Source: an uncultured Oscillospiraceae bacterium
GTDB taxonomy: Bacteria; Bacillota; Clostridia; Oscillospirales; Oscillospiraceae
Length of the DNA stretch: 64,000 nucleotides
Direction of reading: 5' to 3'
Assembly (NCBI GenBank): GCA_947627325.1
Contig: CANQVO010000002.1
Span: forward strand, 1-64,000
Shown piece after piece: positions 1-9,579 of the stretch. The translations under genes were made by a program, and so were the position numbers. The notes beneath the pieces are model-generated. The model saw only the letters and a list, made by a program, of their open reading frames with translations, was not told the DNA's origin and made no database searches. How positions within the stretch are numbered: position 1 is the first letter of the stretch; the number at the start of each line of letters is the position of its first letter.

Positions 1-1406
1 ATCCACCAGGTGGCGTAGGTGGAGAACTTGTAGCCCTTGGTGTAGTCGAACTTCTCCACCGCCTTGATGAGGCCCAGGTTGCCCTCCTGGATCAGATCCA
101 AAAAGTGCATCCCCCGGCCCACGTACCGCTTGGCGATGGACACCACCAGCCGGAGGTTGGCCTCGGCCAGGCGCTGTTTGGCCTCCTCGCCCTTGCGGGC
201 CAGCTTTTTGAGCTCCTGTTCCTCCGCCTCGCTGAGGGGGACTTCCTCCCCCGCCTCCCGCATCTGGTTGAACTCGGCCAGCTGTTCCTGGGCCATGGCC
301 CCGTCGGTCATGGCCTGGGCCAGGGCCACCTCCTCATCTGAGGACAGCAGGTTGACCTTGCCGATCTCCTTGAGGTACATCCGCACCGGGTCGTCGATGC
401 CGAAGGAGTCGCCCAGGGCGTTGGGGTCCACCATCTCCCCGGCGGGCAGCTCCTCCAACTCCTCGGCGGGGGGCGGGGCGTCCTGGTCCAGGTCGCCCAG
501 ATCCTCCAGGTTGTCCAGGTTTTCGATGTCGGCGTAATACTCGCTGGCGGTGTCGATGCCCATGGACTCAAAGAGGTCGTAGAGCTTGTCCAGCTGGTCC
601 CCCTCCAGGTCCACGTCCTCCAGGGCCTCCATCAGATCCCGGGCGGACACCTTGCCCTTCTTCTTGCCCCGCTCGATGAGCTCGGCCAGCTTATCCGCCC
701 CCGGCAGACCCTCCAGGGCCTTTAGAATGTCCTGCCTGGCGGTCTCGCTGTGCTCCTCCTGGGCCTTGGGCTGTTCCGTGGCCTGCTCCTCGGGTTGCGT
801 CGTGGCCTGTTCCTTCAGTTGCTCCTTGGGCTGTTCTTTGGCCTGTTCCTTCGGCTGCTCCTTGGGCTGTTCTTTGGCCTGTTCTTTCGGCTGGGCCTTA
901 GACTGCGCCTTGGCTTCCGCCTTAGGCTGTGCCTTGGTCTGCTCCTTCGGTTTGTCCTTTGTCTCCGCCTTAGGCTGTACCTTTGTCTGCTCCTTCGGCT
1001 TGGCCTTGCTCTCCGCCTTGGGCTGGGCTTTCGTCTCCGTCTTGGCCTTGCTCTCCGTCTTAGGTTGCGCTTTGGATTGCGCCTTCGCCGGGGCTTTCGC
1101 CGGCGCCTTCACCGCGGTCTTGGCCGGGGCCTTCGCCGCGGTCTTGGCCGGAGCTTTTGCCGGAGCCTTCGCCGAGGTCTTTGTCTCCGCCTTCGCCGGA
1201 GCTTTGGCGGCGGCCTTGGGTTGCGTTTTCGGCTGGGTTTTGCTCTGCGTCTTGGCCGCCGTCTTGGGCTGGGCCTTGGCCGCCGTCTTGGCAGGCGTCT
1301 TGGCCGGCGCTTTCGCCGGGGTCTTGGACGGGGCCTTGGCCTTGCTCTTGGAGGTCTTCTCCTTCTCCTCCTCCACAGGGGTCAGCTTCACTTTCTTGCC
1401 GCTCAT
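1..1406 (-). CDS. rpoD: RNA polymerase primary sigma factor RpoD/SigA (3' end cut by window edge)
   Basis: Housekeeping sigma factor that directs RNA polymerase to -35/-10 promoters. The frame runs from ATG at 1406 to the window edge, giving 468 codons. Residues 1 to about 218 are a low-complexity tail of Ala-Lys-Pro-Gln-Glu repeats (KAQPKEQ-like). Then come a region 1.1-like segment ([19 protein letters not shown]), region 1.2 ([12 protein letters not shown], about 339-350) and region 2 ([16 protein letters not shown], then [20 protein letters not shown] and [10 protein letters not shown]). Regions 3 and 4 lie outside the window. The start ATG overlaps the dnaG stop (ATGA), so the two are translationally coupled. 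The long tail is unusual for a SigA; the identity is not in doubt. Confidence 0.96.
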   Translation of the reverse strand, partial: MSGKKVKLTPVEEEKEKTSKSKAKAPSKTPAKAPAKTPAKTAAKAQPKTAAKTQSKTQPKTQPKAAAKAPAKAETKTSAKAPAKAPAKTAAKAPAKTAVKAPAKAPAKAQSKAQPKTESKAKTETKAQPKAESKAKPKEQTKVQPKAETKDKPKEQTKAQPKAEAKAQSKAQPKEQAKEQPKEQPKEQAKEQPKEQLKEQATTQPEEQATEQPKAQEEHSETARQDILKALEGLPGADKLAELIERGKKKGKVSARDLMEALEDVDLEGDQLDKLYDLFESMGIDTASEYYADIENLDNLEDLGDLDQDAPPPAEELEELPAGEMVDPNALGDSFGIDDPVRMYLKEIGKVNLLSSDEEVALAQAMTDGAMAQEQLAEFNQMREAGEEVPLSEAEEQELKKLARKGEEAKQRLAEANLRLVVSIAKRYVGRGMHFLDLIQEGNLGLIKAVEKFDYTKGYKFSTYATWW

Positions 1407-3193
1407 TTCATGTCCTCCCGCTCTAATTTCTGTTTTCCTTTCGCCTGGATGGCCAGCAGATCGGCCACCGGGTCCTCCGCCGGGCCCAGCCGCTTGGCGG
1501 CCTCCGCCCGGATGATCTCCATGTAGTCGGCCATGGCCTGCCGCCCCTCGGCCAGGGACTGGGGCTCCTGCAGCATCCGGGCCAGCCAGTCGCTCTCCCC
1601 GGCGGTCAACTCCCCGTCCAGCGCCGCGGGGCTGATACCCTCGTCCCCCCGGTCCCGGATCAGGCCGAACAGTCGGCCCCACAGGGGGACAGAGAAGGAC
1701 TCCGGGGTCAAGTCCCCGCACAGCTTCAGCAGGGTGGGGTCCAAGAAGAGGAGCCGGATGACCCCCTCCTCCGCCCGGGCGGACCGTGGGTTTTCGTAGC
1801 GCAGGGCCCGGTCCTTGGGCTGGATGTTGGCCGTGGGGGTGAGGGCGGCGCGCTCCTCCTTCCGCCGCGCCTGCCGGACCTGGCCCTTGCGGTGGCGCTC
1901 CACCTCGTGGAGGATGGACTCCTTGGAGATATCCACCTCCTTGGCCACCCGGGCGGCGTAGATCTCCCGCTCCACCGCGCTGGGCAGGCCCGCCAGCACC
2001 GGGATGATATCCTTGAAGTAGGCCACCTTCCCCTCGTTGCTGGTCAGGTCGTGCTTTCCAGCCACCACTTCCAGCCGGTAGACCGTCTGATCCTCGCTCC
2101 CCGCCAACAGCCGCTCAAAGGCGGCGGGGCCCTGGAACTTGATGAAGTCGTCCGGGTCCTGCTTGACCAGCTCTCCGCTCTCCGTCCGGCGGCGGGGGAG
2201 CTGGAGGACGCGGACGTTGAAATCGGTGTCCCGCAGGACGGTCATGGCCCGCTGGGTGGCCTCCACCCCCGCCGCGTCGTTGTCGTAGCAGAGGACCAGG
2301 TCGTGGGTGTACCGGCCGATGAGCCGGGCGTGGTCGATGGTCAGGGCGGTGCCCATGGTGGCCACGGCGTTGTCGATGCCCGCCTGGTGGAGGGTGATTA
2401 CGTCCAGGTTGCCCTCCACCAGCAGGAGGAAGCCCCGCTTGGTCAGCTTGGCGAAGTTGATGCCGTAGAGGATGCCCCGCTTTTTGAACAGGGCGGTCTC
2501 CGGGGTGTTCAGGTACTTGGGGGCGGAGTCGTCCATCACCCGGCTGGTGAAGCCCAGGATGTCCCCGGCGGCGTCGATGACCGGGAGCATCAGGCGGTTT
2601 CGGAACTTGTCGTACACCCCGCCGTTCTTGCCCGCCACCGCCAGGCCCGCCTCCAGCAGTTCCCCCTTCTCGTAGCCCTGGGCGGCCATGGCGTGGATCA
2701 GGCTGTCCCAGGCGTCCGGGGCGGCCCCCAGGCCGAAGCGCTTGATATAGGCCGGGGTGAGCCGCCGCTTCTCCTGGGCGTAGCGGAGCATGGGCGCGCC
2801 CTGGGGGGTCTTGAGCGTCTCGTAGTAAAACCGCGCCGCGGCCCGGTTCAACTCCAACAGCCGCCTGCGGTGGGCCCGCCGGCGCTGGGCCTCCTGATCC
2901 TCCTCCGGCATCTCCAGCCCCGCCCGGGCGGCCAGCTTCCGCACCGCCTCGGGGAAAGACAGGCTCTCCATCTCCATGACGAAGCGGATCACCCCGCCCC
3001 CCTTGCCACAGCCGAAGCAGTGGAAGATGTGCTTGTCCGGGGAGACGGAGAAGGAGGGGGTCTTCTCCGCGTGGAAGGGGCACAGCCCCCACAGGTTGCC
3101 CCCCTTGGCGGTCAGGGTGACGTAGTCGGCCACCACCTCCTCGATGGGACAGCGGGCGGTCAGTTCATCCAGAAATGATTGGGGTATGGCCAA
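1403..3193 (-). CDS. dnaG: DNA primase DnaG
   Basis: Synthesises RNA primers for replication. I place the start at TTG 3193 (protein begins with [10 protein letters not shown] after the initiator Met, 596 aa) because a GGAGGGGGG ribosome site lies just upstream; an in-frame ATG at 3211 would overlap that site. The N-terminal zinc ribbon is visible as C38-H41-C59-C62 (CPFH and HCFGC), followed by the primase core, a TOPRIM domain with LVEGNLDV near residue 256 and YDNDAAG near 301, and a C-terminal helicase-binding region. It sits between dgt and rpoD, the usual clostridial macromolecular synthesis order, and overlaps rpoD by 4 nt. Confidence 0.96.
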   Translation of the reverse strand: MAIPQSFLDELTARCPIEEVVADYVTLTAKGGNLWGLCPFHAEKTPSFSVSPDKHIFHCFGCGKGGGVIRFVMEMESLSFPEAVRKLAARAGLEMPEEDQEAQRRRAHRRRLLELNRAAARFYYETLKTPQGAPMLRYAQEKRRLTPAYIKRFGLGAAPDAWDSLIHAMAAQGYEKGELLEAGLAVAGKNGGVYDKFRNRLMLPVIDAAGDILGFTSRVMDDSAPKYLNTPETALFKKRGILYGINFAKLTKRGFLLLVEGNLDVITLHQAGIDNAVATMGTALTIDHARLIGRYTHDLVLCYDNDAAGVEATQRAMTVLRDTDFNVRVLQLPRRRTESGELVKQDPDDFIKFQGPAAFERLLAGSEDQTVYRLEVVAGKHDLTSNEGKVAYFKDIIPVLAGLPSAVEREIYAARVAKEVDISKESILHEVERHRKGQVRQARRKEERAALTPTANIQPKDRALRYENPRSARAEEGVIRLLFLDPTLLKLCGDLTPESFSVPLWGRLFGLIRDRGDEGISPAALDGELTAGESDWLARMLQEPQSLAEGRQAMADYMEIIRAEAAKRLGPAEDPVADLLAIQAKGKQKLEREDMK

Positions 3194-3266
3194 ATTTCGT
3201 CCCCCCTCCATGGAGTATGGCCCAGTTTTTGGGCGCTTTAGACGGGAAAAAGCCCGCCGCGCCCGC

Positions 3267-4271
3267 CTATTTCACCGTCCAGGCCTTGGGGATAAAGGCG
3301 TCCTGGTACTGCTCCACGGCGTACTTGTCCGTCATCCCGGCGATGTAGTCGCACACCGCCCGCTCCGGCCCCTCGGCCTGGGCGATGGCGTAGTAGTCGT
3401 CGGGGAGTTTGTCCAGGTGGTTTACATAATAGTGAAACAGCTGCTCCAGCATCCCCTGGGCCCGGGACTCCTCCCCCTTGGCCACCGGGTTGCGGTAGAC
3501 CGCCTCGAACATGAACTCCCGCAGCTCGTCCAGGGCCCGGGTCTTGGCGGGGGAGAGGCGGATGCCGTCGCCGTCGGCGCTCTGGGCCACCGCGTCGGTC
3601 ACCAAAGTGTCGATCCGCTGGCCGTGGGAGAAGCCCAGCTCGGCCAGGAGGGTCTGGGGGATGTCCATCTGGTAGATGATGCCGCCCCGGAGGGCGTCGT
3701 CGATGTCGTGGTTGATGTAGGCGATGTGGTCGGCCAGGCGGACCAGCTGGCCCTCCAGGGTGGCGGCCAGGGGATCCACCGTGTGGCGGAGGATGCCGTC
3801 CCGCACCTCCCAGGTGAGGTTCAGGCCATCCCCGCCGTTTTCCAGCCGCTCCACCACCCGCAAAGATTGCTCGTAGTGGCGAAAGCCCCCGGGCATGATC
3901 TGGTCCAGCAGCCGCTCCCCGGCGTGGCCGAAGGGGGTGTGGCCCAGGTCGTGGCCCATGGCGATGGCCTCGGTGAGGTCCTCGTTGAGCCGCAGGGCCC
4001 GGGCCATGGTCCGGGCGATCCGCATGACCTCCAGGGTGTGGGTCATGCGGGTGCGGTAGTGGTCCCCCTCCGGCTGGAGGAAGACCTGGGTCTTGTGCTT
4101 GAGCCGCCGGAAGGCCTTGCAGTGGACGATGCGGTCCACGTCCCGCTGGAAGCAGGTGCGGATCTCGCAGGGCTCCGCCTCCCGCGCCCTGCCCCGGCTC
4201 TCAGCGGCCAGACAGGCGTGGGGGGACAGGTTGGCCCGTTCCAGTTCCTCCCACTGTTCCCGGAATGTCAC
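3267..4271 (-). CDS. dgt: dGTP triphosphohydrolase-like HD-domain protein
   Basis: Predicted to hydrolyse dGTP (and possibly other dNTPs) to deoxynucleoside and triphosphate, adjusting dNTP pools. 334 aa from GTG 4271, which has a GGGGGA site 8-10 nt upstream; the frame stays open further upstream but that stretch does not resemble the family. HD-family metal ligands are visible: HTLEVMRIAR, GHDLGHTPFGHAGE near residue 100 and a later HIAYINHDIDDAL. It matches the shorter bacterial dGTPase-like class. The gene is immediately upstream of dnaG and likely co-transcribed with it. Confidence 0.9.
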   Translation of the reverse strand: MTFREQWEELERANLSPHACLAAESRGRAREAEPCEIRTCFQRDVDRIVHCKAFRRLKHKTQVFLQPEGDHYRTRMTHTLEVMRIARTMARALRLNEDLTEAIAMGHDLGHTPFGHAGERLLDQIMPGGFRHYEQSLRVVERLENGGDGLNLTWEVRDGILRHTVDPLAATLEGQLVRLADHIAYINHDIDDALRGGIIYQMDIPQTLLAELGFSHGQRIDTLVTDAVAQSADGDGIRLSPAKTRALDELREFMFEAVYRNPVAKGEESRAQGMLEQLFHYYVNHLDKLPDDYYAIAQAEGPERAVCDYIAGMTDKYAVEQYQDAFIPKAWTVK

Positions 4272-4296
4272 GGCCTCGTCCCCCTTTCCCAAAAAT

Positions 4297-4325
4297 CGCG
4301 AACAGCATATTATACGCTGTCCGCG
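4297..4325 (-). promoter_or_regulatory. Inverted repeat containing a -10-like TATAAT upstream of dgt
   Basis: Ten-base arms CGCGAACAGC and GCTGTCCGCG (one mismatch) enclose TATAAT (minus strand, 4314-4309). It lies between yigZ and dgt. It could be an internal promoter with an overlapping operator; no convincing -35 is visible, so the role is uncertain. Confidence 0.35.
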
Positions 4326-4372
4326 AGGAAAAACCCTTTTTTCTCCAAAAACTTTTTGAAAATTTCCCCCGC

Positions 4373-5002
4373 TCACCCCTCCGCCGGGGCCGGGGCCATG
4401 ACCTCCCCCAGCGCCTCCGGGGCCAGGGCCCCCGCCGTCAGTTCCCGCACCGCCAGGGCGAAGTCCCGGGCTCCGCCGGCGGGAAAGCGCATGGTCAGGG
4501 ATACCGTGTCGGCGTAGCCGCAGTCCTCCAGCACGCCGCCCCGCTGGGCGCACAGGAGCTTGACCTGCTCCAGCAGGGGGTAGGGGCAGGCCAGGGCCAG
4601 CCGGGTCCAGGGGCGCATCTCGCCCACCCCGGCGGCGGCCAGGGCGTCCTTGGCCGCCTGGGTGTAGGCCCGCACCAGGCCCCCCGTCCCCAGCAGGACC
4701 CCGCCGAAATACCGGGTGACCACGCACACCAGGTCGGTCACCTCCGCCTTTTGAAAGAGCGTCAGCATGGGCACCCCGGCGGTGCCCTGGGGCTCGCCGT
4801 CGTCGCTGTACCGCTCCGCCCCCGTGTGGAGCCGGTAGCACCAGCAGTTGTGCCGGGCGTCGTGATAGAATTTTTTCATCTCCTCGATCCGCGCCCGGGC
4901 CTCCGCCTCGTCCGCCGCCGGAAAGACGTGGCCGAGGAAGCGGGAGCGCTTTTCCGTCAACTCCGCCTGGCCGGGGCCCAGGGGGACAAAATAACCGCCC
5001 AT
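4373..5002 (-). CDS. YigZ/IMPACT family protein (UPF0029)
   Basis: Member of the YigZ/IMPACT family; the molecular function is not settled, with links to translation stress and nucleic-acid or peptidase-like roles. 209 aa. The N-terminal UPF0029 domain carries the family signature RSRFLGHVF, ARHNCWCYRL, DDGEPQGTAGVPML and VTRYFGGVLLGTGGLVRAY. A C-terminal DUF1949-like ferredoxin fold would cover about residues 135-200. The ATG at 5002 has a GGGAGGACT site. It starts 4 nt after the hflX stop, so the two form one operon. Confidence 0.9.
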   Translation of the reverse strand: MGGYFVPLGPGQAELTEKRSRFLGHVFPAADEAEARARIEEMKKFYHDARHNCWCYRLHTGAERYSDDGEPQGTAGVPMLTLFQKAEVTDLVCVVTRYFGGVLLGTGGLVRAYTQAAKDALAAAGVGEMRPWTRLALACPYPLLEQVKLLCAQRGGVLEDCGYADTVSLTMRFPAGGARDFALAVRELTAGALAPEALGEVMAPAPAEG

Positions 5003-5006
5003 GCCC

Positions 5007-6299
5007 TCAGTCCTCCCAGGGCTCTTTGGGGGGCGTCCACCCGCTGGTGATATACGCCCGCACCTGGCCCAACGTCTTGGGGGTACACAGGGCGGTGACC
5101 TGGATGGTCTCCTGGTACTCCACCGCCTCCACCGTGGCCTCCCGGTACAGCTGATCCAAAATCCCCCCCTTGTCGTAGGGCAGGGAGAGGACCACCCGCC
5201 GCTTGCCCGCGTCCAGCCGTTTCAGGATCTCCTGGCGCAGTTTGTCCAGCCCCTCGCCGGTGCGGGCGGAGATCCACACCCGGTCCTCCCCGTGGGGCAG
5301 GATCTCCCCGGGAACGGCCAGGTCGCACTTGTTAAAGACCTCCAGCCTGGGCGTCTCCCAGGCGCCCAGGGAGCGGATCAGCCCCTCCACCACCCGGTGC
5401 TGTTCCATCCACAGGGGGTTGGAGGTGTCGATGACGTGGAGGAGGAGGTCGGCGAAGGTCAGCTCCTCCAAGGTGGCCTTGAAGGCCGCCACCAGGTGGT
5501 GGGGCAGCTTGCGGATAAAGCCCACCGTGTCGGAGAGCAGGACGGTGCAGGTGTCGGACAGTTCCAGGGTCCGGGTGGTGGTGTCCAGGGTGTCAAAGAG
5601 CCGGTCGTTGGCGGGGATGTGCTCGCCGGTGAGGGCGTTGAGAAGGGTGGACTTCCCGGCGTTGGTGTACCCCACCAGCGCCACCACCGGCACCTGGTTC
5701 TTCTCCCGCCGCTCCCGCTGGGTGGCCCGCACCCGGCGCACGTCCTCCAGCTGTTCCTTCAGCTTGGCGATCTTCTGCCGGATGTGCCGCCGGTCGGTCT
5801 CCAGCTGCGTCTCGCCGGGGCCCCGGGTGCCGATGGCGCCCTCCTGCCGCTCCAGGTGGGTCCACATCCCGGTCAGCCGGGGGAGGAGGTACTGGTACTG
5901 GGCCAGCTCCACCTGGAGCCGCCCCTCCCGGGTCTGGGCCCGCTGGGCGAAGATGTCCAGGATCAGGGCCTCCCGGTCCAGCACCTGGACCTTCAACTCC
6001 TCCCCCACGGCCCGCAGCTGGGAAGGGGAGAGGGAGTTGTCAAAGACCACCAGATCCGCCTCCACGGCCTCCACCAGGGCCTTGACCTCCTCCAGCTTCC
6101 CCTGGCCGATGAAGGTGCGGGGGTCGGGGGCGTCCTTGGTCTGCAAAACGGTGCCCACGCACACGCCCCCCGCCGTCTCCAGCAGGGCGGCCAGCTCGTC
6201 CAGGGTGTCCTCGCTGGCGTTGTCGTCCTGGTCCAGCGCCCGGGAATCCAGCCCCACCAGCACCCCGCGCTGGCGGGGCTTTTCCTGTATCTCCTGCAT
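5007..6299 (-). CDS. hflX: GTPase HflX
   Basis: Ribosome-associated GTPase that rescues or splits stalled 70S ribosomes under stress. 430 aa from ATG 6299, chosen because GGGGAGGACGAA immediately precedes it; an in-frame ATG 24 nt upstream lacks such a site. The N-terminal HflX domain (FIGQGKLEEVKALV, VVFDNSLSPSQLR) and the linker signature GPGETQLETDRR are followed by the G domain: GYTNAGKST near residue 208, DTVGFIRKLPHHLV near 256 and NKCD near 321. First gene of a run hflX-yigZ-dgt-dnaG-rpoD on the minus strand. Confidence 0.95.
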   Translation of the reverse strand: MQEIQEKPRQRGVLVGLDSRALDQDDNASEDTLDELAALLETAGGVCVGTVLQTKDAPDPRTFIGQGKLEEVKALVEAVEADLVVFDNSLSPSQLRAVGEELKVQVLDREALILDIFAQRAQTREGRLQVELAQYQYLLPRLTGMWTHLERQEGAIGTRGPGETQLETDRRHIRQKIAKLKEQLEDVRRVRATQRERREKNQVPVVALVGYTNAGKSTLLNALTGEHIPANDRLFDTLDTTTRTLELSDTCTVLLSDTVGFIRKLPHHLVAAFKATLEELTFADLLLHVIDTSNPLWMEQHRVVEGLIRSLGAWETPRLEVFNKCDLAVPGEILPHGEDRVWISARTGEGLDKLRQEILKRLDAGKRRVVLSLPYDKGGILDQLYREATVEAVEYQETIQVTALCTPKTLGQVRAYITSGWTPPKEPWED

Positions 6300-6368
6300 T
6301 TCGTCCTCCCCAAAGCCCCGCACGGACCGCCGGGGCCGATCTTCTCATAGGATGCGCCGCTGAATGTG

Positions 6369-6405
6369 AAAAAGCCCGCACTCAAGATAAGTGCGGGCCT
6401 TTTTC
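6369..6405. terminator. Bidirectional intrinsic terminator behind rpmE
   Basis: Stem GCCCGCACT/AGTGCGGGC with a 7-nt loop. A-run on the left and T-run on the right let it work in either direction; on the minus strand it closes rpmE. Confidence 0.85.
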
Positions 6406-6411
6406 TGGCAA

Positions 6412-6618
6412 TTACTTCTGGTCCAGGCCAAACTTCCGATTGAAGCGGCCCACCCGTCCGCCGGTATCGACCACCTTCTGCTTGCCGGTGTAGAAGGGGT
6501 GGCACTTGGAGCAGACTTCCACGCGGATGTCCTTTTTGGTGGACCCGGTGGTGATCACGTTCCCGCAGGCACAGCGGATGGTGGTCTGGCCATAGGCGGG
6601 ATGGATCCCTTCCTTCAT
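6412..6618 (-). CDS. rpmE: Ribosomal protein bL31, zinc-binding type
   Basis: Large-subunit ribosomal protein L31, 68 aa. It is the Cys-containing (zinc) form: CACG near residue 16 and [13 protein letters not shown] near 37. The terminal [10 protein letters not shown] is typical. The ATG follows an AAAGAGGTGAAACCCC ribosome site. Single-gene transcription unit with its own promoter and terminator. Confidence 0.97.
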   Translation of the reverse strand: MKEGIHPAYGQTTIRCACGNVITTGSTKKDIRVEVCSKCHPFYTGKQKVVDTGGRVGRFNRKFGLDQK

Positions 6619-6644
6619 GGGGTTTCACCTCTTTTTTCCAATTT

Positions 6645-6702
6645 GCGTATGTGATTTGGCATACGCACCGTGTATCTTACCACAAAGAAACGGGAATTGC
6701 AA
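6645..6702 (-). promoter_or_regulatory. rpmE promoter and short leader hairpin
   Basis: On the minus strand TTGCAA (6702-6697), 17 nt, TAAGAT (6679-6674). The leader then forms GCGTATG/CATACGC (6666-6645) just before the ribosome site. Short hairpins in L31 leaders are known autoregulatory sites in Firmicutes; assigning that role here is inference. Confidence 0.6.
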
Positions 6703-6719
6703 GCCCTTTTTGCGAAAAA

Positions 6720-7295
6720 TCAGTCCGCCAGGGGCGTGTGGGTGCAGAGCTCCTGGATCTTGGCCCGCAGGGCCTTGAGGTCCGTGAAGGTATCCGGCCT
6801 GCGCCGGGGGTCCCGGAGCAGGGCGGCGGGGTGGAAGAGGGCCATGACCCACACCCCGTTTTTCTCGTACCACTTGCCGTGGTCCCGGGTGATCTTAAAA
6901 TCCTCCTGGATGACCCGCATGGCGGCGATGCGGCCCAGGCAGACGATGATCTTGGGCCGCAGGAGGGCCACCTGGTTGCGGAGATACCCGATGCAGGCTT
7001 CGATCTCGGTGTTCATGGGGTCCCGGTTCTGAGGCGGGCGGCACTTGACGATGTTGGCGATGTACACGTCCCGGCGTTTTAGGCCGATGGCCCCCATCAT
7101 GTCGTCCAGCAGCTTGCCGCCCCGGCCCACGAAGGGCTCCCCCTGGAGGTCCTCGTTCTCCCCGGGGCCCTCCCCGATGAACAGCACCTCCGCCTGGCGT
7201 GAGCCCACCCCAAAGACCACGTTGGTGCGCCCCTCCCACAGCGAGCAGTTCCGGCAAGCCCCGCAGGCGGCCTCCAACTCGTCCCAGTTCCTCAT
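6720..7295 (-). CDS. Uracil-DNA glycosylase, family 4 (Fe-S)
   Basis: Removes uracil from DNA in base-excision repair. 191 aa from ATG 7295, preceded by AAGGAGG at 9 nt spacing. Family 4 hallmarks: N-terminal CRNC plus KCRPPQNRDP and IEAC, which would ligate a 4Fe-4S cluster; uracil-site motif GEGPGENEDLQGEPFVGRGG; and the C-terminal FHPAALLRDP motif. Sits convergently with nothing and ends about 100 nt before rpmE's promoter. Confidence 0.93.
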   Translation of the reverse strand: MRNWDELEAACGACRNCSLWEGRTNVVFGVGSRQAEVLFIGEGPGENEDLQGEPFVGRGGKLLDDMMGAIGLKRRDVYIANIVKCRPPQNRDPMNTEIEACIGYLRNQVALLRPKIIVCLGRIAAMRVIQEDFKITRDHGKWYEKNGVWVMALFHPAALLRDPRRRPDTFTDLKALRAKIQELCTHTPLAD

Positions 7296-7371
7296 GCGCC
7301 CCGACCTCCTTCCGCGTTTCTTATAGTATACCGCCCCTCGCCCCAAAAGGGAAGGGCATCTTCTCGCGCGC

Positions 7372-8052
7372 TCACAGCCGCAGGGGCACGGCGTCGCCCA
7401 GGGTCAGGTTGTCCGGGGCGACGGCGCAGTCGTAGGCCCACACCTCCACCCCCGCCTCCGCCGCCTCCCGCAGAGCCTGGCCAAAGGCCGGGTGGGTGGC
7501 GTCGTTGGGGGAGAAGAAGTCCACCGGCCGCGTTTGGATGACAAAGCACACCGCCGCCCGGTAGCCCTGCCCGCGGGCCGCCGTCAGCTCGTGGAGGTGC
7601 TTGACCCCCCGCTGGGTGGGCGCGTCGGGGAAGTAGGCCCCGCCGCCGATCTCCAAGGTGACCCCCTTCACCTCCACAAAGCCCCGCTCCCCGGCCGACT
7701 CCCAGTAGAAGTCGAACCGGGAGGCGCCCCAGACGGTCTCCGGCCGCAGGAGGGTCAGCCCCGGCAGACCGCCCCCGGCGGCCCACTCCCCAAAGACCCG
7801 GTTGGGGGCCTGGGCGTCCATGTTGATGAGGCGCGACCCCTTCTCTACGGCGATCAGGTCGTAGGCGGTCCTCCTGGCGGGCTTATCCGCCGCCGCGGCC
7901 AGATAGACCGTGGCGCCGGGGACCAGCAGTTCCCGGCACCGGCCGGTATTTTTCACGTGCACCGTCTCCACCCGGCCCGCCAGCTCCACCTGGGCGATGA
8001 AGCGGTTGGGCCGGGCCAGGAACCGGGCGGGGACCACCTGGGCGTAGCGCAT
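7372..8052 (-). CDS. sfsA: DNA-binding protein SfsA (sugar fermentation stimulation homolog)
   Basis: SfsA-family protein with an OB-like N-terminal domain and a PD-(D/E)XK nuclease-like C-terminal domain; exact cellular role is unclear. 226 aa from ATG 8052 (AAGGAGGG upstream). Visible signatures: RPNRFIAQVELAG, HVKNTGRCRELLVPG, SRFDFYWE followed by FVEVKGVTLE, FPDAPTQRGVKHLHEL and the ending AYDCAVAPDNL. Upstream of, and divergent from, the BMP lipoprotein gene. Confidence 0.95.
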   Translation of the reverse strand: MRYAQVVPARFLARPNRFIAQVELAGRVETVHVKNTGRCRELLVPGATVYLAAAADKPARRTAYDLIAVEKGSRLINMDAQAPNRVFGEWAAGGGLPGLTLLRPETVWGASRFDFYWESAGERGFVEVKGVTLEIGGGAYFPDAPTQRGVKHLHELTAARGQGYRAAVCFVIQTRPVDFFSPNDATHPAFGQALREAAEAGVEVWAYDCAVAPDNLTLGDAVPLRL

Positions 8053-8189
8053 GGAGCCACCCTCCTTCCCCTCCATTCTACCAGATTTTCGCCGCCCTGT
8101 CCACCGGGGGCGGGAGTGGCCCGCTTTTGCCGCTTTTCAGAAAAATGGGAACAAAATTTCCTCCTTGTAACATTTCTGTAAAAAAGTAG

Positions 8190-8218
8190 TTGCCCTTTTG
8201 ACAGCGGTGGGGTATAAT
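8190..8218 (+). promoter_or_regulatory. Sigma-A promoter of the BMP lipoprotein gene
   Basis: TTGCCC, 17 nt, TATAAT, about 60 nt before the start codon. An alternative TTGACA within the spacer is only 9 nt from the -10 and was discounted. Confidence 0.8.
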
Positions 8219-8278
8219 GGGCCTGTCCATATTTTGCCCCGCGCGCCGGGGCACACGAAAAGAAAGGAAGGTTGCACG

Positions 8279-9502
8279 ATGAAGAACAGCAAGAAGCTCC
8301 TGGCCCTTCTGCTGGCGGTGGCGATGGTCTTCGCCCTGGCCGCCTGCGGCGGCAACAAGGCCCCCGCCCCCAGCGAGGCCCCCGATACCCCCAGCGAGGC
8401 CCCCGTGGAGAGCCAGGCCCCGGAGGAGGCCGCCCCGGAGGCTCCCGCCCAGGACGCCGACGCCATCCCCGACACCATGACCACCGACGACGGCACCTAC
8501 CAGATCGCCTTCGTCACCGACGTGGGCGTGCTGAAGGACAAGTCCTTCAACCAGGGCACCTTTGACGGCGTGAAGCTGTACGCCGCCGCCAACGACAAGA
8601 GCTATAAGTACTACCAGCCCGCCAACGGCGACCAGGCCACCGACGACGACCGCTACGACGCCATGAAGGCCGCCGTGGAGGGCGGGGCCGAGGCCGTGGT
8701 GGCCGCCGGCTTCATGCAGGAGAACGCCCTGAAGAAGGCCGCCGCCGAGTACCCCGACGTCTCCTTCATCTTCATCGACGGCTACCCCGTGAACGACGAG
8801 GCCGGCAACGCCCTGACCAACGTGGCCGGCATCTCCTTCTGCGAGGAGCAGCCCGGCTACATGGCCGGCTACGCCGTGGTCAAGGAGGGCTTTGAGAAGC
8901 TGGGCTTCGCCGGCGGCGGCGGCGGCACCAACGCCGCTGTGAACCGCTACGGCTACGGCTTCGTCCAGGGCGCCAACGCCGCGGCCGCCGAGATGGGCAA
9001 GACCGTGGAGATCAACTACACCTACCAGTTCGGCGCCAACTTCTCCGCCTCCCCTGAGCTCCAGGCCCTGATCGCCGGCTGGTACACCAACGGCACCGAG
9101 ATCGTCTTCTCCGCCGGCGGCTCCATCTTCACCTCCATCACCGACGCCGCCGCCGCCAACGACGGCTACGTCATCGGCGTGGACGTGGACCAGTCCTCCC
9201 AGTCCGACACCGTCATCCTCTCCGCCATGAAGGGCCTGTCCAGCTCCGTGGAATGGGCCCTGGCCAAGGTCTATGACGGCACCTTCGATGAGATCGGCGG
9301 CGTGGGCACCGCCCTGGGCGCCAACGAGGACGCCGTGGGCCTGCCCACCGACACCTGGATGCTGGAGAACTACACCGTGGAGGAGTACGAGGCCCAGCTG
9401 GCCGCCATCAAGGACGGCTCCCTGACCATCGACAACACCGTTCTGGTGAACGACGCCGTGGCGAACCAGGACTACTCCAACGTGACCGTGAACTACGTGT
9501 AA
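8279..9502 (+). CDS. BMP-family nucleoside-binding lipoprotein (NupN-like)
   Basis: Solute-binding lipoprotein of a purine-nucleoside type ABC importer. 407 aa from ATG 8279 (GGAAGG site). Signal peptide and lipobox LAAC with Cys23; then an acidic Pro-Ala-Glu linker to about residue 65, and the BMP domain beginning YQIAFVTDVGVLKDKSFNQG. Motifs EGAEAVVAAGF-like, FIFIDGYP, GIDVDQ-like (GVDVDQSSQSD) and VLSAMKG-like fit the family. It is followed by a terminator and then the matching ATPase and permeases, so it is expressed as a separate, probably more abundant, transcript. Substrate is inferred from family membership. Confidence 0.92.
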   Translation: MKNSKKLLALLLAVAMVFALAACGGNKAPAPSEAPDTPSEAPVESQAPEEAAPEAPAQDADAIPDTMTTDDGTYQIAFVTDVGVLKDKSFNQGTFDGVKLYAAANDKSYKYYQPANGDQATDDDRYDAMKAAVEGGAEAVVAAGFMQENALKKAAAEYPDVSFIFIDGYPVNDEAGNALTNVAGISFCEEQPGYMAGYAVVKEGFEKLGFAGGGGGTNAAVNRYGYGFVQGANAAAAEMGKTVEINYTYQFGANFSASPELQALIAGWYTNGTEIVFSAGGSIFTSITDAAAANDGYVIGVDVDQSSQSDTVILSAMKGLSSSVEWALAKVYDGTFDEIGGVGTALGANEDAVGLPTDTWMLENYTVEEYEAQLAAIKDGSLTIDNTVLVNDAVANQDYSNVTVNYV

Positions 9503-9516
9503 GCACCTGTTCCCGT

Positions 9517-9549
9517 GAGAGGGGCGCGCCCGCGCCCCTCTCTTTTTTT
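9517..9549 (+). terminator. Intrinsic terminator after the BMP gene
   Basis: GAGAGGGGCGC paired with its complement, followed by seven T. Separates the binding-protein gene from the transporter operon. Confidence 0.85.
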
Positions 9550-9579
9550 ACCATCCGCCCCCCAAAAGGGATAAATTTC

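Noticed and set aside
586-1526. Long plus-strand open frames rich in Cys/Leu/Gly opposite rpoD
   Set aside because: They mirror the repetitive Lys-Ala-Pro tail of rpoD in high-GC DNA; composition is biased and no ribosome site is present.
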